From Sulfurospirillum sp. UBA6790 (GTDB taxonomy: Bacteria; Campylobacterota; Campylobacteria; Campylobacterales; Sulfurospirillaceae), in NCBI GenBank assembly GCA_002452855.1, contig DKFS01000071.1, forward strand, positions 1 to 27,994: DNA of 27,994 nucleotides, in the 5' to 3' direction. Below, piece after piece: positions 1-8,791 of the stretch. The notes under the pieces are model-generated. The model worked only from the letters and a program-made list of their open reading frames with translations. It searched no databases and was not told the DNA's origin. Numbering within the stretch: position 1 is the stretch's first letter; each line of letters begins with the position of its first letter. A program made the position numbers and the translations under genes.

Positions 1-503
1 CGTAAGTCCGATATGTCAAAAACAATACTAATCGCACCTAAGACTTCACCGTCTTTAGCTTGATGACATTGCATGCAGTTGGGTGAGCCGTGCTGGTTCG
101 CAATATAGGGAGTGCTAATGCGTAATTTCGCACTTTGCGATGACTCTTCATTGACTCTATGTTCCACGCCTGTTTTGAGTGTTTGAGCATCAATGTCATC
201 TCGAACTGTTTCGTTATTCAGCCCTTTTCCAAACTGTTTAACAACGGATTCACTCCGAACAATCCACAGTGATTCAACACCCTTGGCTCGTGTAATTTTA
301 TCGAGAAAAAAGCCTCGTTGTTCCATTGTGCCGCTGAGCATATGTGCGGTCAAACCATCTTGTACCAGATCAGCGATGATCTTAGCTTTCTCTTCGGCAT
401 TTTTCATCCCTAGATGGCGTATGGAAAATGCAGAGACGATCATGAGTAGCATGAACGAGAGAAAGATGGTTCCAACAATAATCAACGAGAGTTTTTTTTG
501 CAT
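1..503 (-). CDS. Membrane-anchored sensor protein with periplasmic CxxCH haem motif (3' end cut by window edge)
   Basis: The visible part is 167 codons, from an ATG at 503-501 preceded by GAGGAATC, a good ribosome site. Residues about 5-27 form one hydrophobic segment, an uncleaved anchor. The following 140 residues look like an extracytoplasmic sensing domain. It ends with NCMQCHQAKDGE, where C143, C146 and H147 form a CxxCH motif for covalent c-type haem. A domain of this layout (Tll0287-like, formerly DUF3365) sits at the N-terminus of many histidine kinases, diguanylate cyclases and chemoreceptors, where it is thought to sense redox state or a gas. The output domain lies beyond the edge, so the type of signalling protein cannot be decided. 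It starts 26 bases after glmS and may be the third gene of the glnD-glmS operon, although no functional link is obvious. Confidence 0.75.
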   Translation of the reverse strand, partial: MQKKLSLIIVGTIFLSFMLLMIVSAFSIRHLGMKNAEEKAKIIADLVQDGLTAHMLSGTMEQRGFFLDKITRAKGVESLWIVRSESVVKQFGKGLNNETVRDDIDAQTLKTGVEHRVNEESSQSAKLRISTPYIANQHGSPNCMQCHQAKDGEVLGAISIVFDISDL

Positions 504-529
504 TGATTCCTCATTTTTGTGTGAAGTGA

Positions 530-2341
530 TTATTCAACGGTGACACTTTTTGCTAAATTACGGGGCATATCCACATCGTTCCCCAGACGAATCGAAATTT
601 CTAATGCTAAGAGTTGCGTAATGACCATCATCTCAAAAAATTCGCTCATCACATGCGTGTGTGCGGAAGTTTTGATAAAATCATCGGCTAAGTCAAATGC
701 TTCAGGACTAATGACTAACAAAGTAGAATCCCTTGCGCCTAACTCTTCGACATTGCTTTTCATTTTATCGTACAGAAGGTTTTTTGGCATTAAGGCAATG
801 GTAAAGAGCTCACTATCGGCTAGTGCGATGGGGCCATGTTTCATCTCCCCAGCTGGGTAGCCTTCTGCATGCAGATAGCTAATCTCTTTGAGTTTTAAAG
901 CCCCTTCTAATGCAAGCGGATAAAAGAGGTCTCGCCCGATGAAAAAGAAACCATGCCCGTGCAAATAACGTTTGGAAAGGCGGCGGATTTTTTCATGGGT
1001 AGATTCATTAACTTTTAAAATGAGTGGTAAATGCAACAGTGCATCAATCTCTTGATGCATGCTCTCAGGAGAGATGTGACCTCGCATATCTCCTAAATAA
1101 AGCGCTAAAAGCCATAATGTAACGACTTGCGTTGCAAACGCTTTGGTGCTCGCAACACCTTTTTCAATACCGGCACGCGTGAGTATGGTTACGTCTGCCG
1201 TGCGAACAATGGATGAATTATCGACATTACAAATAGCAAGGGTAGGCATGCCGCTTTTTTTTGCCATTTTTAACGCTTCTAACGTATCAGCAGTTTCACC
1301 ACTTTGTGAAATCACAATAAACAGTGTGCGAGAATCCAATAAAGGCTCTTTGTAACGAAATTCGCTGGCGATAACGACATCACAACGGATTTTTGACATG
1401 CGTTCAAACATATAGCTCGCGCTAAGGGCAGCATGGTAACTTGTACCACACGCACAAATTTTGATGGCATCAATCGCGGTGAAGTCGAGTGCTGTTAGTT
1501 CATCCAACACCACGGCATTGTCTTTGATGCGACCCATCAATGTTTCCGTGACGACTTGAGATTGTTCATAAATCTCTTTTTCCATAAAGTAGCGGTAGCC
1601 ATCTTTTTGTGCGGAGAGTTTATCCTGTGTGAGTGGTTTAAAATCCAATCGTCTTTCTTGATGCGCATGTTTCAAAATGATGTCTTGATTTTTTGCCCAA
1701 CCATACTCACCATCTTCTAAATAGACAACTTCTTTCACCAAACCGATGAGGGGTGCATCGGATGAGCTAAAAAAGACTTCATTTTCCGCACTTTTGCCTA
1801 AAAGAAGCGGCACGGCATTTTTAGCAAAAAAGATAACATCGGGCTCTTTTTTGGTAATAAGCAAAATAGCATATGCCCCATGCAAAGAGGCAATCGTCTC
1901 TTCAAATGCCCTAAAAGCATCGCCCAGCTTTTTAACATTTTTTTCAAAAAGATGAACGGCAACTTCGGTATCTGTTTGGCTTAAAAATGTTACGCCATCT
2001 TTGAGCAGTTCATCTTTAATCTCTTTGTAGTTTTCGATAATGCCATTGTGAATGATGTAGGAAAATTCTCCCCAGTGAGGATGTGCATTTGCTTCTGTGG
2101 GTTTACCGTGTGTTGCCCACCTGGTGTGACCGATACCAACACCAAACCCTTCTGAATGAAAATGCTCTACTTTTCGCGCTAAATTGCTTAGTTTTCCCGT
2201 TGCTTTAAAGGAGGAAATGTCACCATCTTTTAAGACGGCAATGCCAGCAGAATCATACCCACGATATTCAAGTTCTTTAAGACCGTTTATTAAAAAATTT
2301 CGTTTTTCATTTGTACCAATATAGCCAACAATACCACACAT
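530..2341 (-). CDS. glmS: Glutamine--fructose-6-phosphate aminotransferase (isomerizing)
   Basis: GlmS makes glucosamine-6-phosphate from fructose-6-phosphate and glutamine, the first step to UDP-GlcNAc for peptidoglycan and lipopolysaccharide, in the cytoplasm. The 603-residue length fits the family (about 600). The protein starts MCGIVGYIG, whose Cys2 becomes the N-terminal nucleophile of the class II glutamine amidotransferase domain (about 1-220); GHTRWATHG is the usual substrate motif. Two SIS sugar-isomerase domains follow: CGTSYHAALSASY and ISQSGETADTLEALK in the first, and the phosphosugar-binding HGPIALAD region in the second. It ends with the typical PRNLAKSVTVE tail. An AAAGG site lies upstream of the ATG. 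The gene follows glnD after 15 bases, so the two are very probably cotranscribed. This joins glutamine sensing to the main glutamine-consuming sugar step. No glmS ribozyme leader is seen or expected. Confidence 0.97.
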   Translation of the reverse strand: MCGIVGYIGTNEKRNFLINGLKELEYRGYDSAGIAVLKDGDISSFKATGKLSNLARKVEHFHSEGFGVGIGHTRWATHGKPTEANAHPHWGEFSYIIHNGIIENYKEIKDELLKDGVTFLSQTDTEVAVHLFEKNVKKLGDAFRAFEETIASLHGAYAILLITKKEPDVIFFAKNAVPLLLGKSAENEVFFSSSDAPLIGLVKEVVYLEDGEYGWAKNQDIILKHAHQERRLDFKPLTQDKLSAQKDGYRYFMEKEIYEQSQVVTETLMGRIKDNAVVLDELTALDFTAIDAIKICACGTSYHAALSASYMFERMSKIRCDVVIASEFRYKEPLLDSRTLFIVISQSGETADTLEALKMAKKSGMPTLAICNVDNSSIVRTADVTILTRAGIEKGVASTKAFATQVVTLWLLALYLGDMRGHISPESMHQEIDALLHLPLILKVNESTHEKIRRLSKRYLHGHGFFFIGRDLFYPLALEGALKLKEISYLHAEGYPAGEMKHGPIALADSELFTIALMPKNLLYDKMKSNVEELGARDSTLLVISPEAFDLADDFIKTSAHTHVMSEFFEMMVITQLLALEISIRLGNDVDMPRNLAKSVTVE

Positions 2342-2356
2342 GTTTCACTGCCTTTC

Positions 2357-4882
2357 TTAGAGAAAAAAGTTTAAAATATTCTGCCCATTGTCGCATAAGC
2401 GGGCTGTCTTTTCAATTAAGAGCAGGTTCCTCGTTCTGTTCTTAATGGTCTGAATTTTCGCCATGGCAATGTCTATTCCGTGCTCATCAAAGACACTCAT
2501 CATGTAAGCCATTAACCCATGTTGGTTCTTCGTTTTGACATGCATCAATGCGTATGATTTTGAATGTTCAAAGTTGATATCAATTTCGCCTGGCAAAATC
2601 GTAGGTTTTTTCAGAGAAGCTTTTTTGCTCATGTCAAAAGAGTTATCAATCAGTTCGCAAATAAGTTCAATATCACTCTCATCGACACGCTCATTAAAGT
2701 CAAGTTGGAAGTACTTTTTGTTATCAAAGAGTTGGTAAATATCCATTTGAACAAGGTCTAAATAGGAGAGTTTTCCTAGCAAGTACCCGATGTTAAAACT
2801 TTTGCCTCGAATGACGGTGATGCTCAGATGATCTTCGTTGTTGATTTTATAGCGATATGAATTTTCAGGTGTCTCTTCTGCTTCCTTAACGATTTGGATA
2901 ATGGCACTAGGCTTAAGTTTGAGGAAAAAGAAATTTGATGGAACTGAGAGCGCTTTTTTCTGTAAATTTTTAGGCAAGGCTAAAAATTCTGGAGTTTTTT
3001 TGAGGCTATTTTCTTTACGTAAGCGTTTGGTCGTTTCATCAATCAATTCTTCTTTATCGAACATCTCAATGCTATAGTTGTAAAACTCTTTGAGGAGTTT
3101 CCCAATAAAGTTGGTATAGATATTGTCATTGACGGCATTCATATCGGCATAGGTCAAAATATAAAGCATTTTTAATATTTGAGGATTTTGCAGTTTTGAA
3201 ATAAAGGCTAAAACCACTTTTTCATTGTAGATATCTTCGCGGTTGGCTGTATTGCTCATCAGTGTATGGTTTTTAATGAGAATGATGGCTGTTTCTATGG
3301 CTTGTTCAGAAAAATCGAGTTTCATGGCATACGCTCTAAAAATTTTAGCACCGAGTTCGCTGTGATCGCCTTTGCGCCCTTTGCCGATATCGTGCAAAAA
3401 TGCCACGAGCTTCATCAGCGCTTTGCCTTCAGGGCAGAGGTCATCAAAGAGCGATTTGATAAACGGGTCTTTGATGTTTTCAAGGTGATAGAGCGTGTGC
3501 AGTGAATGAATATCCACTGGCAATTTATGATACCCATCAAATTGAGCCAAATTGAGGATATGTTTAAAGGGTTTGATCAGTTGTTGTAATAAGGATGCTT
3601 CATACAGCACACTGTAAAGGGCATATAAATTGGGTTGAAATAAAAGCGCATAGAACTGCTTGTACGTTTTCTTGGAGTTATGCGGTGCAAAATGTGCTTG
3701 TTTGATGTAGTTTACATAACTGATATCAAAGGACAATTCAGGTGCGTCAAATTGTTGCAGTTGTTCTAGTACAAGGTTTAACGTCGGTATAGGTTTTTTG
3801 AACGAGGCATAAACGGTGTCATCAGCGACGTACAACCCTTTTTCAATACGTCCTTTTTTTAAAGCGCTGAGTCGTGACGGATCACTCAGTAAAGAAGCGG
3901 TTAGTTTGCGCGTAAAAATTTTACATGTAACATCAATCGTATGCATGCAGGCAAAGGTACGAGACGATAATTGCATTTGTGCATTTTTAAGGATTTTATT
4001 CTCAAAGCCCAGTTTTTGAGCCACATCTGGGATAAATTCAAGATTGAGAATATCTTGTTTCTTTTTAGCGCTTAAATGCAAAGCCGAACGCACGCGGTAT
4101 AAAAATTCTAAAGAACTTCGAAATTCTCGATACTCCTCTTCATCAATAATATTAGGCACCAAGTCTCGAATGCGAATACTTCCAAAAAGAATTTTACAAA
4201 TCCACGAAAGCGTGTTGGCATCTCTAAGACCGCCAACACCTTCTTTGATGTTGGGCTCCATATTCATAGGATTTTTAGCACGGCGCTCTTCACTTGCATG
4301 AATGATTTGTTCGATAACCTCTTTCTTCTCCCAACGTTGTATTTTTAAAAGTTCACGTTCGGTTTCCATCCACAGCAGTTTTGAGCCGCAAAGAAAACGA
4401 GACTCAAGCATGGCAGTTTTAATCGTTAAGTCTTGATTGCTTGCAGGAACCAGTTCCTCTAATTTATGCGTACGATGCCCCAGTTTCATGCCTGCATCCC
4501 ACGCAAGATAGAGCATGGATTGAATCATCGGCTCAATGTTGTAGCCAGGAATTGCTTTATACACCACCATCAAATCAATATCAGAGTAGACACACAGCTC
4601 TTCTCGTCCATAACTACCCATGCTGACTAGTACAACGGGGATTGAATTGACAAATGGCATATAATTTCCAAAGTATTTACGCAGGGTATATTTGTAAATC
4701 AGCATAATAAATTGGTCAATTTTTTTGGTGTGCTTGACTAAAAAATCTTTTCCTTGATTTTCAATAAATATCTCATTAAGGGAACCAAGATAACTTTTAA
4801 TGTGCTCTTTGATGAGTTTTGAGATTTCAAAATCATCGGCATTTTTATCAATAAGGTCTTCAATAATCTCTTCTATTTCCAT
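2357..4882 (-). CDS. glnD: [Protein-PII] uridylyltransferase / uridylyl-removing enzyme
   Basis: GlnD attaches UMP to PII proteins when glutamine is low and removes it when glutamine is high, so it is the glutamine sensor of nitrogen control. The 841-residue protein is slightly shorter than the E. coli enzyme. A nucleotidyltransferase domain has GSYGRE at about residues 89-94 and the metal-binding DID at 101-103. The HD hydrolase domain has FLHDIGKGRKGDHSE, with H497 and D498. The C-terminus (about 772-841) is a recognisable ACT domain, and a more diverged ACT domain precedes it. The ATG at 4882 has AGGA upstream. It heads an operon with glmS and is divergent from trpB across 123 bases. No PII gene (glnB/glnK) lies in the window. 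A one-mismatch copy of the TTTACATGTAAA motif lies inside at 3920-3931. Confidence 0.93.
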   Translation of the reverse strand: MEIEEIIEDLIDKNADDFEISKLIKEHIKSYLGSLNEIFIENQGKDFLVKHTKKIDQFIMLIYKYTLRKYFGNYMPFVNSIPVVLVSMGSYGREELCVYSDIDLMVVYKAIPGYNIEPMIQSMLYLAWDAGMKLGHRTHKLEELVPASNQDLTIKTAMLESRFLCGSKLLWMETERELLKIQRWEKKEVIEQIIHASEERRAKNPMNMEPNIKEGVGGLRDANTLSWICKILFGSIRIRDLVPNIIDEEEYREFRSSLEFLYRVRSALHLSAKKKQDILNLEFIPDVAQKLGFENKILKNAQMQLSSRTFACMHTIDVTCKIFTRKLTASLLSDPSRLSALKKGRIEKGLYVADDTVYASFKKPIPTLNLVLEQLQQFDAPELSFDISYVNYIKQAHFAPHNSKKTYKQFYALLFQPNLYALYSVLYEASLLQQLIKPFKHILNLAQFDGYHKLPVDIHSLHTLYHLENIKDPFIKSLFDDLCPEGKALMKLVAFLHDIGKGRKGDHSELGAKIFRAYAMKLDFSEQAIETAIILIKNHTLMSNTANREDIYNEKVVLAFISKLQNPQILKMLYILTYADMNAVNDNIYTNFIGKLLKEFYNYSIEMFDKEELIDETTKRLRKENSLKKTPEFLALPKNLQKKALSVPSNFFFLKLKPSAIIQIVKEAEETPENSYRYKINNEDHLSITVIRGKSFNIGYLLGKLSYLDLVQMDIYQLFDNKKYFQLDFNERVDESDIELICELIDNSFDMSKKASLKKPTILPGEIDINFEHSKSYALMHVKTKNQHGLMAYMMSVFDEHGIDIAMAKIQTIKNRTRNLLLIEKTARLCDNGQNILNFFL
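3920..3931. repeat. TTTACATGTAAA motif, 11/12 copy (in glnD)
   Basis: TTTACATGTAAC on the plus strand. In glnD it reads VTCK. Confidence 0.55.
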
Positions 4883-4985
4883 CAGGATTTCCTAGTTTTA
4901 TTCATGGTTAAGCTATAATACACCAAATGTGCTTTTGGTAAGCTAATGTAGTGATTAAGTTGTGACCAAAATGTTTTTAAATGAT

Positions 4986-4997
4986 TTTACATGTAAA
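4986..4997. repeat. TTTACATGTAAA palindrome, exact copy (intergenic)
   Basis: A perfect 12-base palindrome lying directly before trpB. Its last bases overlap the AAAGGA ribosome site. It is one of eight exact copies in the window. Its role is unknown. Confidence 0.85.
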
Positions 4998-5005
4998 GGA
5001 TTGTA

Positions 5006-6217
5006 ATGATGCAAAAGCCGTATTTAAGAGCTTTCCCGGACGCGAATGGTTATTTTGGAAAATTTGGCGGAGCCTTTTTACCCCCAGAACTGATTGAACA
5101 GTTTAAAAAAATAGAACAGGCGTATTTGACGATTGGAAATTCACACAATTTTATTCAAGAACTGCGTGACATTCGTAAGCACTATCAAGGTCGCCCAACA
5201 CCTGTGTATTATGCAAAACGTTTGAGCGAATATGTTGGAGGAGCGCGTATTTATTTGAAGCGTGAAGACCTCAATCATACGGGTGCGCACAAACTCAACC
5301 ACTGTATGGGCGAAGCATTGTTAGCCAAATATTTAGGCAAGAAAAAGCTGATTGCTGAAACAGGTGCAGGGCAACACGGTGTGGCACTTGCGACTGCCGC
5401 GGCCTATTTTGGATTGGAGTGTGAAATTCATATGGGCGAAGTGGACATTGCCAAAGAGCATCCCAATGTGGTTCGTATGCGTGTGCTTGGAGCAAAGGTC
5501 GTTCCTGTTACGTTTGGGGCAAAAACGCTTAAAGAAGCAGTAGATTCAGCATTTGTAGCGTACCTAAAAGACCCCGAAAACAGCATTTATTGCATCGGCT
5601 CTGTCGTAGGTCCTCATCCGTTTCCTATGATGGTTCGTGACTTTCAAAGTGTCGTTGGCATCGAAGCTAGAGAGCAGTTTTTAGAGATGACAGGCAATTT
5701 ACCTGATAATTTGGTTGCGTGTGTGGGTGGTGGTAGTAATGCCATGGGACTTTTCTCCGCATTCATTGAAGACCCGTGTGAAATGTATGGTGTGGAACCC
5801 GGTGGTCGTGGGACAAAACTCGGTGAGCATGCCGCAAGCTTAACGTATGGTAGCGAAGGTATTTTGCATGGTTTTAACTCCATTATGTTAAAAAACGAAG
5901 AGGGTGAACCCGCAGCAGTGTATTCGGTAGCCAGTGGGTTAGATTATCCGTCAGTGGGACCAGAACATGCTTATTTAAACTCCATTTCACGCACAAAAGT
6001 GGGCATTGCCAATGATGCTGAAACGATTCAAGCCTTTTATGATTTAAGCCATTATGAAGGTATTATCCCTGCGCTTGAAAGTGCACATGCCGTAGCCTTT
6101 GCGATGAAGTTAGCCAAAGAGAAACCGTATGAATCCATCTTGGTCAATCTCAGCGGAAGAGGGGATAAAGATATTGATTTTGTGGTTGAAAATTATAAGC
6201 CAGAAGATTACATGTAA
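5006..6217 (+). CDS. trpB: Tryptophan synthase beta chain
   Basis: TrpB condenses indole with serine to give tryptophan, using pyridoxal phosphate. The 403-residue length and sequence are those of the common TrpB1 type. [15 protein letters not shown] carries the PLP lysine (about K96), [10 protein letters not shown] the catalytic glutamate (about E118), GGGSNAMG binds the cofactor phosphate, and LSGRGDKD lies near the C-terminus. AAAGGA ends seven bases before the ATG; a second ATG follows at once and could also serve. The gene stands alone: trpA is not next to it, and the neighbours are glnD (divergent) and mqnE. It may therefore be a second, unlinked trpB copy or part of a scattered trp pathway. 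The stop codon ATG-TAA lies inside a one-mismatch copy of the TTTACATGTAAA motif, and an exact copy overlaps the ribosome site. Confidence 0.93.
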   Translation: MMQKPYLRAFPDANGYFGKFGGAFLPPELIEQFKKIEQAYLTIGNSHNFIQELRDIRKHYQGRPTPVYYAKRLSEYVGGARIYLKREDLNHTGAHKLNHCMGEALLAKYLGKKKLIAETGAGQHGVALATAAAYFGLECEIHMGEVDIAKEHPNVVRMRVLGAKVVPVTFGAKTLKEAVDSAFVAYLKDPENSIYCIGSVVGPHPFPMMVRDFQSVVGIEAREQFLEMTGNLPDNLVACVGGGSNAMGLFSAFIEDPCEMYGVEPGGRGTKLGEHAASLTYGSEGILHGFNSIMLKNEEGEPAAVYSVASGLDYPSVGPEHAYLNSISRTKVGIANDAETIQAFYDLSHYEGIIPALESAHAVAFAMKLAKEKPYESILVNLSGRGDKDIDFVVENYKPEDYM

Positions 6218-6218
6218 A
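6207..6218. repeat. TTTACATGTAAA motif, 11/12 copy (trpB stop)
   Basis: ATTACATGTAAA spans the last codons of trpB. The ATG-TAA inside the motif supplies the final Met codon and the stop, which is the one frame in which the palindrome cannot lie inside a gene. Confidence 0.6.
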
Positions 6219-6236
6219 ACAGAAGAGCTTTAAGTG

Positions 6237-6256
6237 GGAGCTTTAGCTCCTTCTTA
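6237..6256 (+). terminator. Possible terminator hairpin after trpB
   Basis: GGAGC-TTTA-GCTCC forms a five-base-pair stem with a four-base loop, followed by a T-rich but broken run (TTCTT). It lies 20 bases after the trpB stop. The short stem and weak T-tract make this moderate only. Confidence 0.45.
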
Positions 6257-6343
6257 AACGAAATGGTATTTTTAATCTTTTTAACCTCTCTTTATAAAAA
6301 AAGTGGTTAAAATCATTTTTTATTTCTTTACTGAAAGAATTCC

Positions 6344-7405
6344 ATGACTCTTATCGAAAAACTTGAAAACAATGAGCGCTTAAGCCTTGAAGATGGCATT
6401 GCGCTGTATGATTTAGACCTTTTTACATTGGGTAAATATGCCAATGCAAGAAGACGCGCGTTGCATGGTGATAAAGTTTTTTTCAATGTCAATCGCCATA
6501 TTAACCCTACCAATATCTGTAAAGATATCTGCAAATTCTGTGCTTTTTCCGCCAATCGTAAAAACCCCAATCCTTATACCATGACGCATGATGAGATTTT
6601 AGCCATTTTGGAAAAATCGATGAAAAACGGCATTACGGAAGTGCATGTGGTTTCTGCGCATAATCCTGCGACAGGATTGGAATGGTATTTAGAAATTTTT
6701 TCAAAAATTAAACAACATTTTCCCTCTTTACATGTAAAAGCTTTGACCGCGGCTGAGATTAACTTTTTGGCAACAGAATATAAACTCAGCTTTGATGAGG
6801 TCATCGACAAAATGATTGAGCACGGCGTAGATTCACTGCCAGGGGGTGGCGCTGAAATTTTTGATGAGAAAGTGCGAGAGTACATCTGTAAAGGGAAAGT
6901 CAGCTCAGCAGAGTGGCTTCATATTCACGAATTATGGCATAAACGAGGTCGTGAATCCAATGCCACTATGCTCTTTGGACACGTGGAAAAACGTGAACAC
7001 CGCATTGACCATATGCTCCGCCTTCGTGAGCTTCAAGATAAAACACACGGCTTTAACGCTTTTATTCCTCTGGTTTATCAACGCGACAATAACTATTTAC
7101 ATGTAGAAGATTTTTTAAGTTCAACCGAGATATTAAAAACCTTTGCGATTAGTCGTTTGATGCTCGATAATATCAATCATATTAAAGCATATTGGGCAAC
7201 TTCGACCATCAATTTAGCGCTCGTTGCGATGGAGTACGGAGCTGATGATCTTGATGGTACGATTGAAGTTGAATCTATTCAATCTGCCGCAGGGGCTAAA
7301 AGTGCGAAAGGTTTAGGATTACAAGCGATTCTTGAACTGATTGAAACGAGCGGATTAAAAGCGGTAGAGCGCGACAGCTTATACCATGAGCTCAAAGCAT
7401 ATTAA
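6344..7405 (+). CDS. mqnE: Aminodeoxyfutalosine synthase (radical SAM)
   Basis: MqnE adds the adenosyl radical of S-adenosylmethionine to 3-[(1-carboxyvinyl)oxy]benzoate to give aminofutalosine, in the futalosine route to menaquinone. This is the menaquinone route of Campylobacterota. The 353-residue protein shows CKDICKFC (C59, C63, C66), the CX3CX2C ligands of the radical SAM iron-sulfur cluster, preceded by the NVNRHINPTNIC family signature. Other conserved blocks are DSLPGGGAEIFD, NATMLFGHVE and ADDLDGTIEVE. These favour MqnE over the related cyclase MqnC. An exact TTTACATGTAAA copy (6727) and a near copy (7096) both fall in the frame that reads LHV. It lies just upstream of a purine transporter and phosphoribosyltransferase; the pathway releases adenine, so a salvage link is conceivable. 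Confidence 0.93.
   Translation: MTLIEKLENNERLSLEDGIALYDLDLFTLGKYANARRRALHGDKVFFNVNRHINPTNICKDICKFCAFSANRKNPNPYTMTHDEILAILEKSMKNGITEVHVVSAHNPATGLEWYLEIFSKIKQHFPSLHVKALTAAEINFLATEYKLSFDEVIDKMIEHGVDSLPGGGAEIFDEKVREYICKGKVSSAEWLHIHELWHKRGRESNATMLFGHVEKREHRIDHMLRLRELQDKTHGFNAFIPLVYQRDNNYLHVEDFLSSTEILKTFAISRLMLDNINHIKAYWATSTINLALVAMEYGADDLDGTIEVESIQSAAGAKSAKGLGLQAILELIETSGLKAVERDSLYHELKAY
6727..6738. repeat. TTTACATGTAAA palindrome, exact copy (in mqnE)
   Basis: Exact copy inside mqnE, read as LHVK (frame offset by one base relative to the FTCK copies). Confidence 0.85.
7096..7107. repeat. TTTACATGTAAA motif, 11/12 copy (in mqnE)
   Basis: TTTACATGTAGA inside mqnE, read as LHVE. One mismatch. Confidence 0.55.
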
Positions 7406-7498
7406 TGTGGTTGAACTGCATAAAACACCAATAACAGTAGAAAACATGCACCTTTGAAGCATTGCTTAAAAAGGATTATAAAACATAAAGGATTACCC

Positions 7499-8779
7499 TT
7501 GGGATTTTTTAAACTTCAAGAACATGGTACGAATGTAAAAACGGAAATAACCGCTGGTTTTACAACCTTCTTGACCATGATGTATATCGTTCCTGTTAAT
7601 GCCATCATTATGAGCAAAACAGGTATGCCAATGGAGGCTTTAATCACAGCAACGGCTTTGATTACCATTTTTTCAACCGTCCTTAACGGTCTTTGGGCCA
7701 ATACGCCGATTGCAATGAGCGTTGGTATGGGACTTAATGCTTATTTTACCTTTGGGCTTGTTTTAGGTATGAAAGTACCATGGCAAACGGCTTTGGGCGT
7801 TGTTTTTCTCTCAGGTCTTTTATTTGTGATTCTCTCTTTTACGCAATTTCGTGTGTGGATTATGAAAAGTGTGCCAACCGATTTACGTCGCGCAATTAGT
7901 GCGGGTATTGGTGCGTTTATCGCATTTATTGGCTTGAAAAGCATGGGTATGATTATTGCCAATCCTGCTGTTTTAGTGGGTGTGGGTAATTTTAAAAGTC
8001 CGAATGTGCTTTTAGGCGTTTTAGGTCTTGTATTGGTTTTTGCTTTTTTCTCATGGAAAATTAAAGGTGCATTTATTTTAGCCGTTTTAGTGACTTCCAT
8101 CGTTGCATGGGTTTCAGGAATGGCTCCTTATCCAACAGAATTTTTCTCAATGCCATCTTCCATTAGTCCCATTTTCTTGGAACTTGATATTAAATCTGCC
8201 GCAACTTTGGCTCTTTTCCCTGTGGTCATTACTTTTTTGATTACCGATTTATTTGATTCTATCGGAACGCTTGCGGGAGTAGGGTATCGTGCGGGATTGT
8301 TTAAAGACGATGGCAAAGAGCTTCAAAAAACACTCGAAGTAGATGCGTTAGCAACGGCAGCAGGTGCCCTTGTTGGTGTCTCAACTACGACGAGCTTTGT
8401 TGAAAGTGCTAGCGGTGTTGAAGAAGGAGGACGTACAGGTTTAACGGCTGTTGCGACGGGATTGTTCTTTGTCTTAACTTTGTTTATGATGCCTTTATTT
8501 AAAGCTATCCCTGAAAATGCTATTTATCCTGTTTTAGTAATGGTCGGTGTTTTGATGTTTAGTGAGCTTTCTCATGTTAATTTTAAAGATACTGCCATTG
8601 CTGTTTCAACCTTCTTGATTGTTATTATGATGCCATTAACATTTTCAATTACCAACGGTTTGGCATTTGGTCTTATCTCTTACTTAATTGTGAAAGTGAT
8701 TAAAAAAGAGTACCATGATATTAACATCGGTATAGCGTTTCTGACATTTGTCAGTTTAATTGTGTTCATCGTTCAATAA
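7499..8779 (+). CDS. NCS2 family purine permease (PbuG/AzgA-like)
   Basis: An inner-membrane transporter of the nucleobase:cation symporter-2 family, of the branch that carries adenine, guanine and hypoxanthine. The chosen start is TTG at 7499, six bases after AAAGGA. It gives a 426-residue protein beginning LGFFKLQEHGTNVKTEI, the usual N-terminus of this branch. An open frame from 7454 would add 15 residues with no family match. About 12 hydrophobic segments follow. FLTMMYI, VGMGLNAYFTF, LITDLFDSIGTLAG and STTTSFVESASGVEEGGRTG are the conserved substrate-site regions. The next gene, 12 bases on, is a purine phosphoribosyltransferase, so the two form an uptake and salvage pair. The exact base carried cannot be read from the sequence. 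Confidence 0.88.
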   Translation: MGFFKLQEHGTNVKTEITAGFTTFLTMMYIVPVNAIIMSKTGMPMEALITATALITIFSTVLNGLWANTPIAMSVGMGLNAYFTFGLVLGMKVPWQTALGVVFLSGLLFVILSFTQFRVWIMKSVPTDLRRAISAGIGAFIAFIGLKSMGMIIANPAVLVGVGNFKSPNVLLGVLGLVLVFAFFSWKIKGAFILAVLVTSIVAWVSGMAPYPTEFFSMPSSISPIFLELDIKSAATLALFPVVITFLITDLFDSIGTLAGVGYRAGLFKDDGKELQKTLEVDALATAAGALVGVSTTTSFVESASGVEEGGRTGLTAVATGLFFVLTLFMMPLFKAIPENAIYPVLVMVGVLMFSELSHVNFKDTAIAVSTFLIVIMMPLTFSITNGLAFGLISYLIVKVIKKEYHDINIGIAFLTFVSLIVFIVQ

Positions 8780-8791
8780 AAGGAAATATAG

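Noticed and set aside
4986..4997. TTTACATGTAAA as a parS centromere site
   Set aside because: The bacterial parS consensus has a CACGTG-type centre and only a few copies near the origin; the sequence and number here do not match.
7454..7498. Upstream TTG start for the purine permease
   Set aside because: It would add 15 residues with no family match, while TTG 7499 has an AAAGGA site at ideal spacing and gives the standard N-terminus.
7741..8100. 119-residue open frame on the minus strand inside the purine permease
   Set aside because: It is a shadow of the permease gene, with composition explained by the opposite strand.
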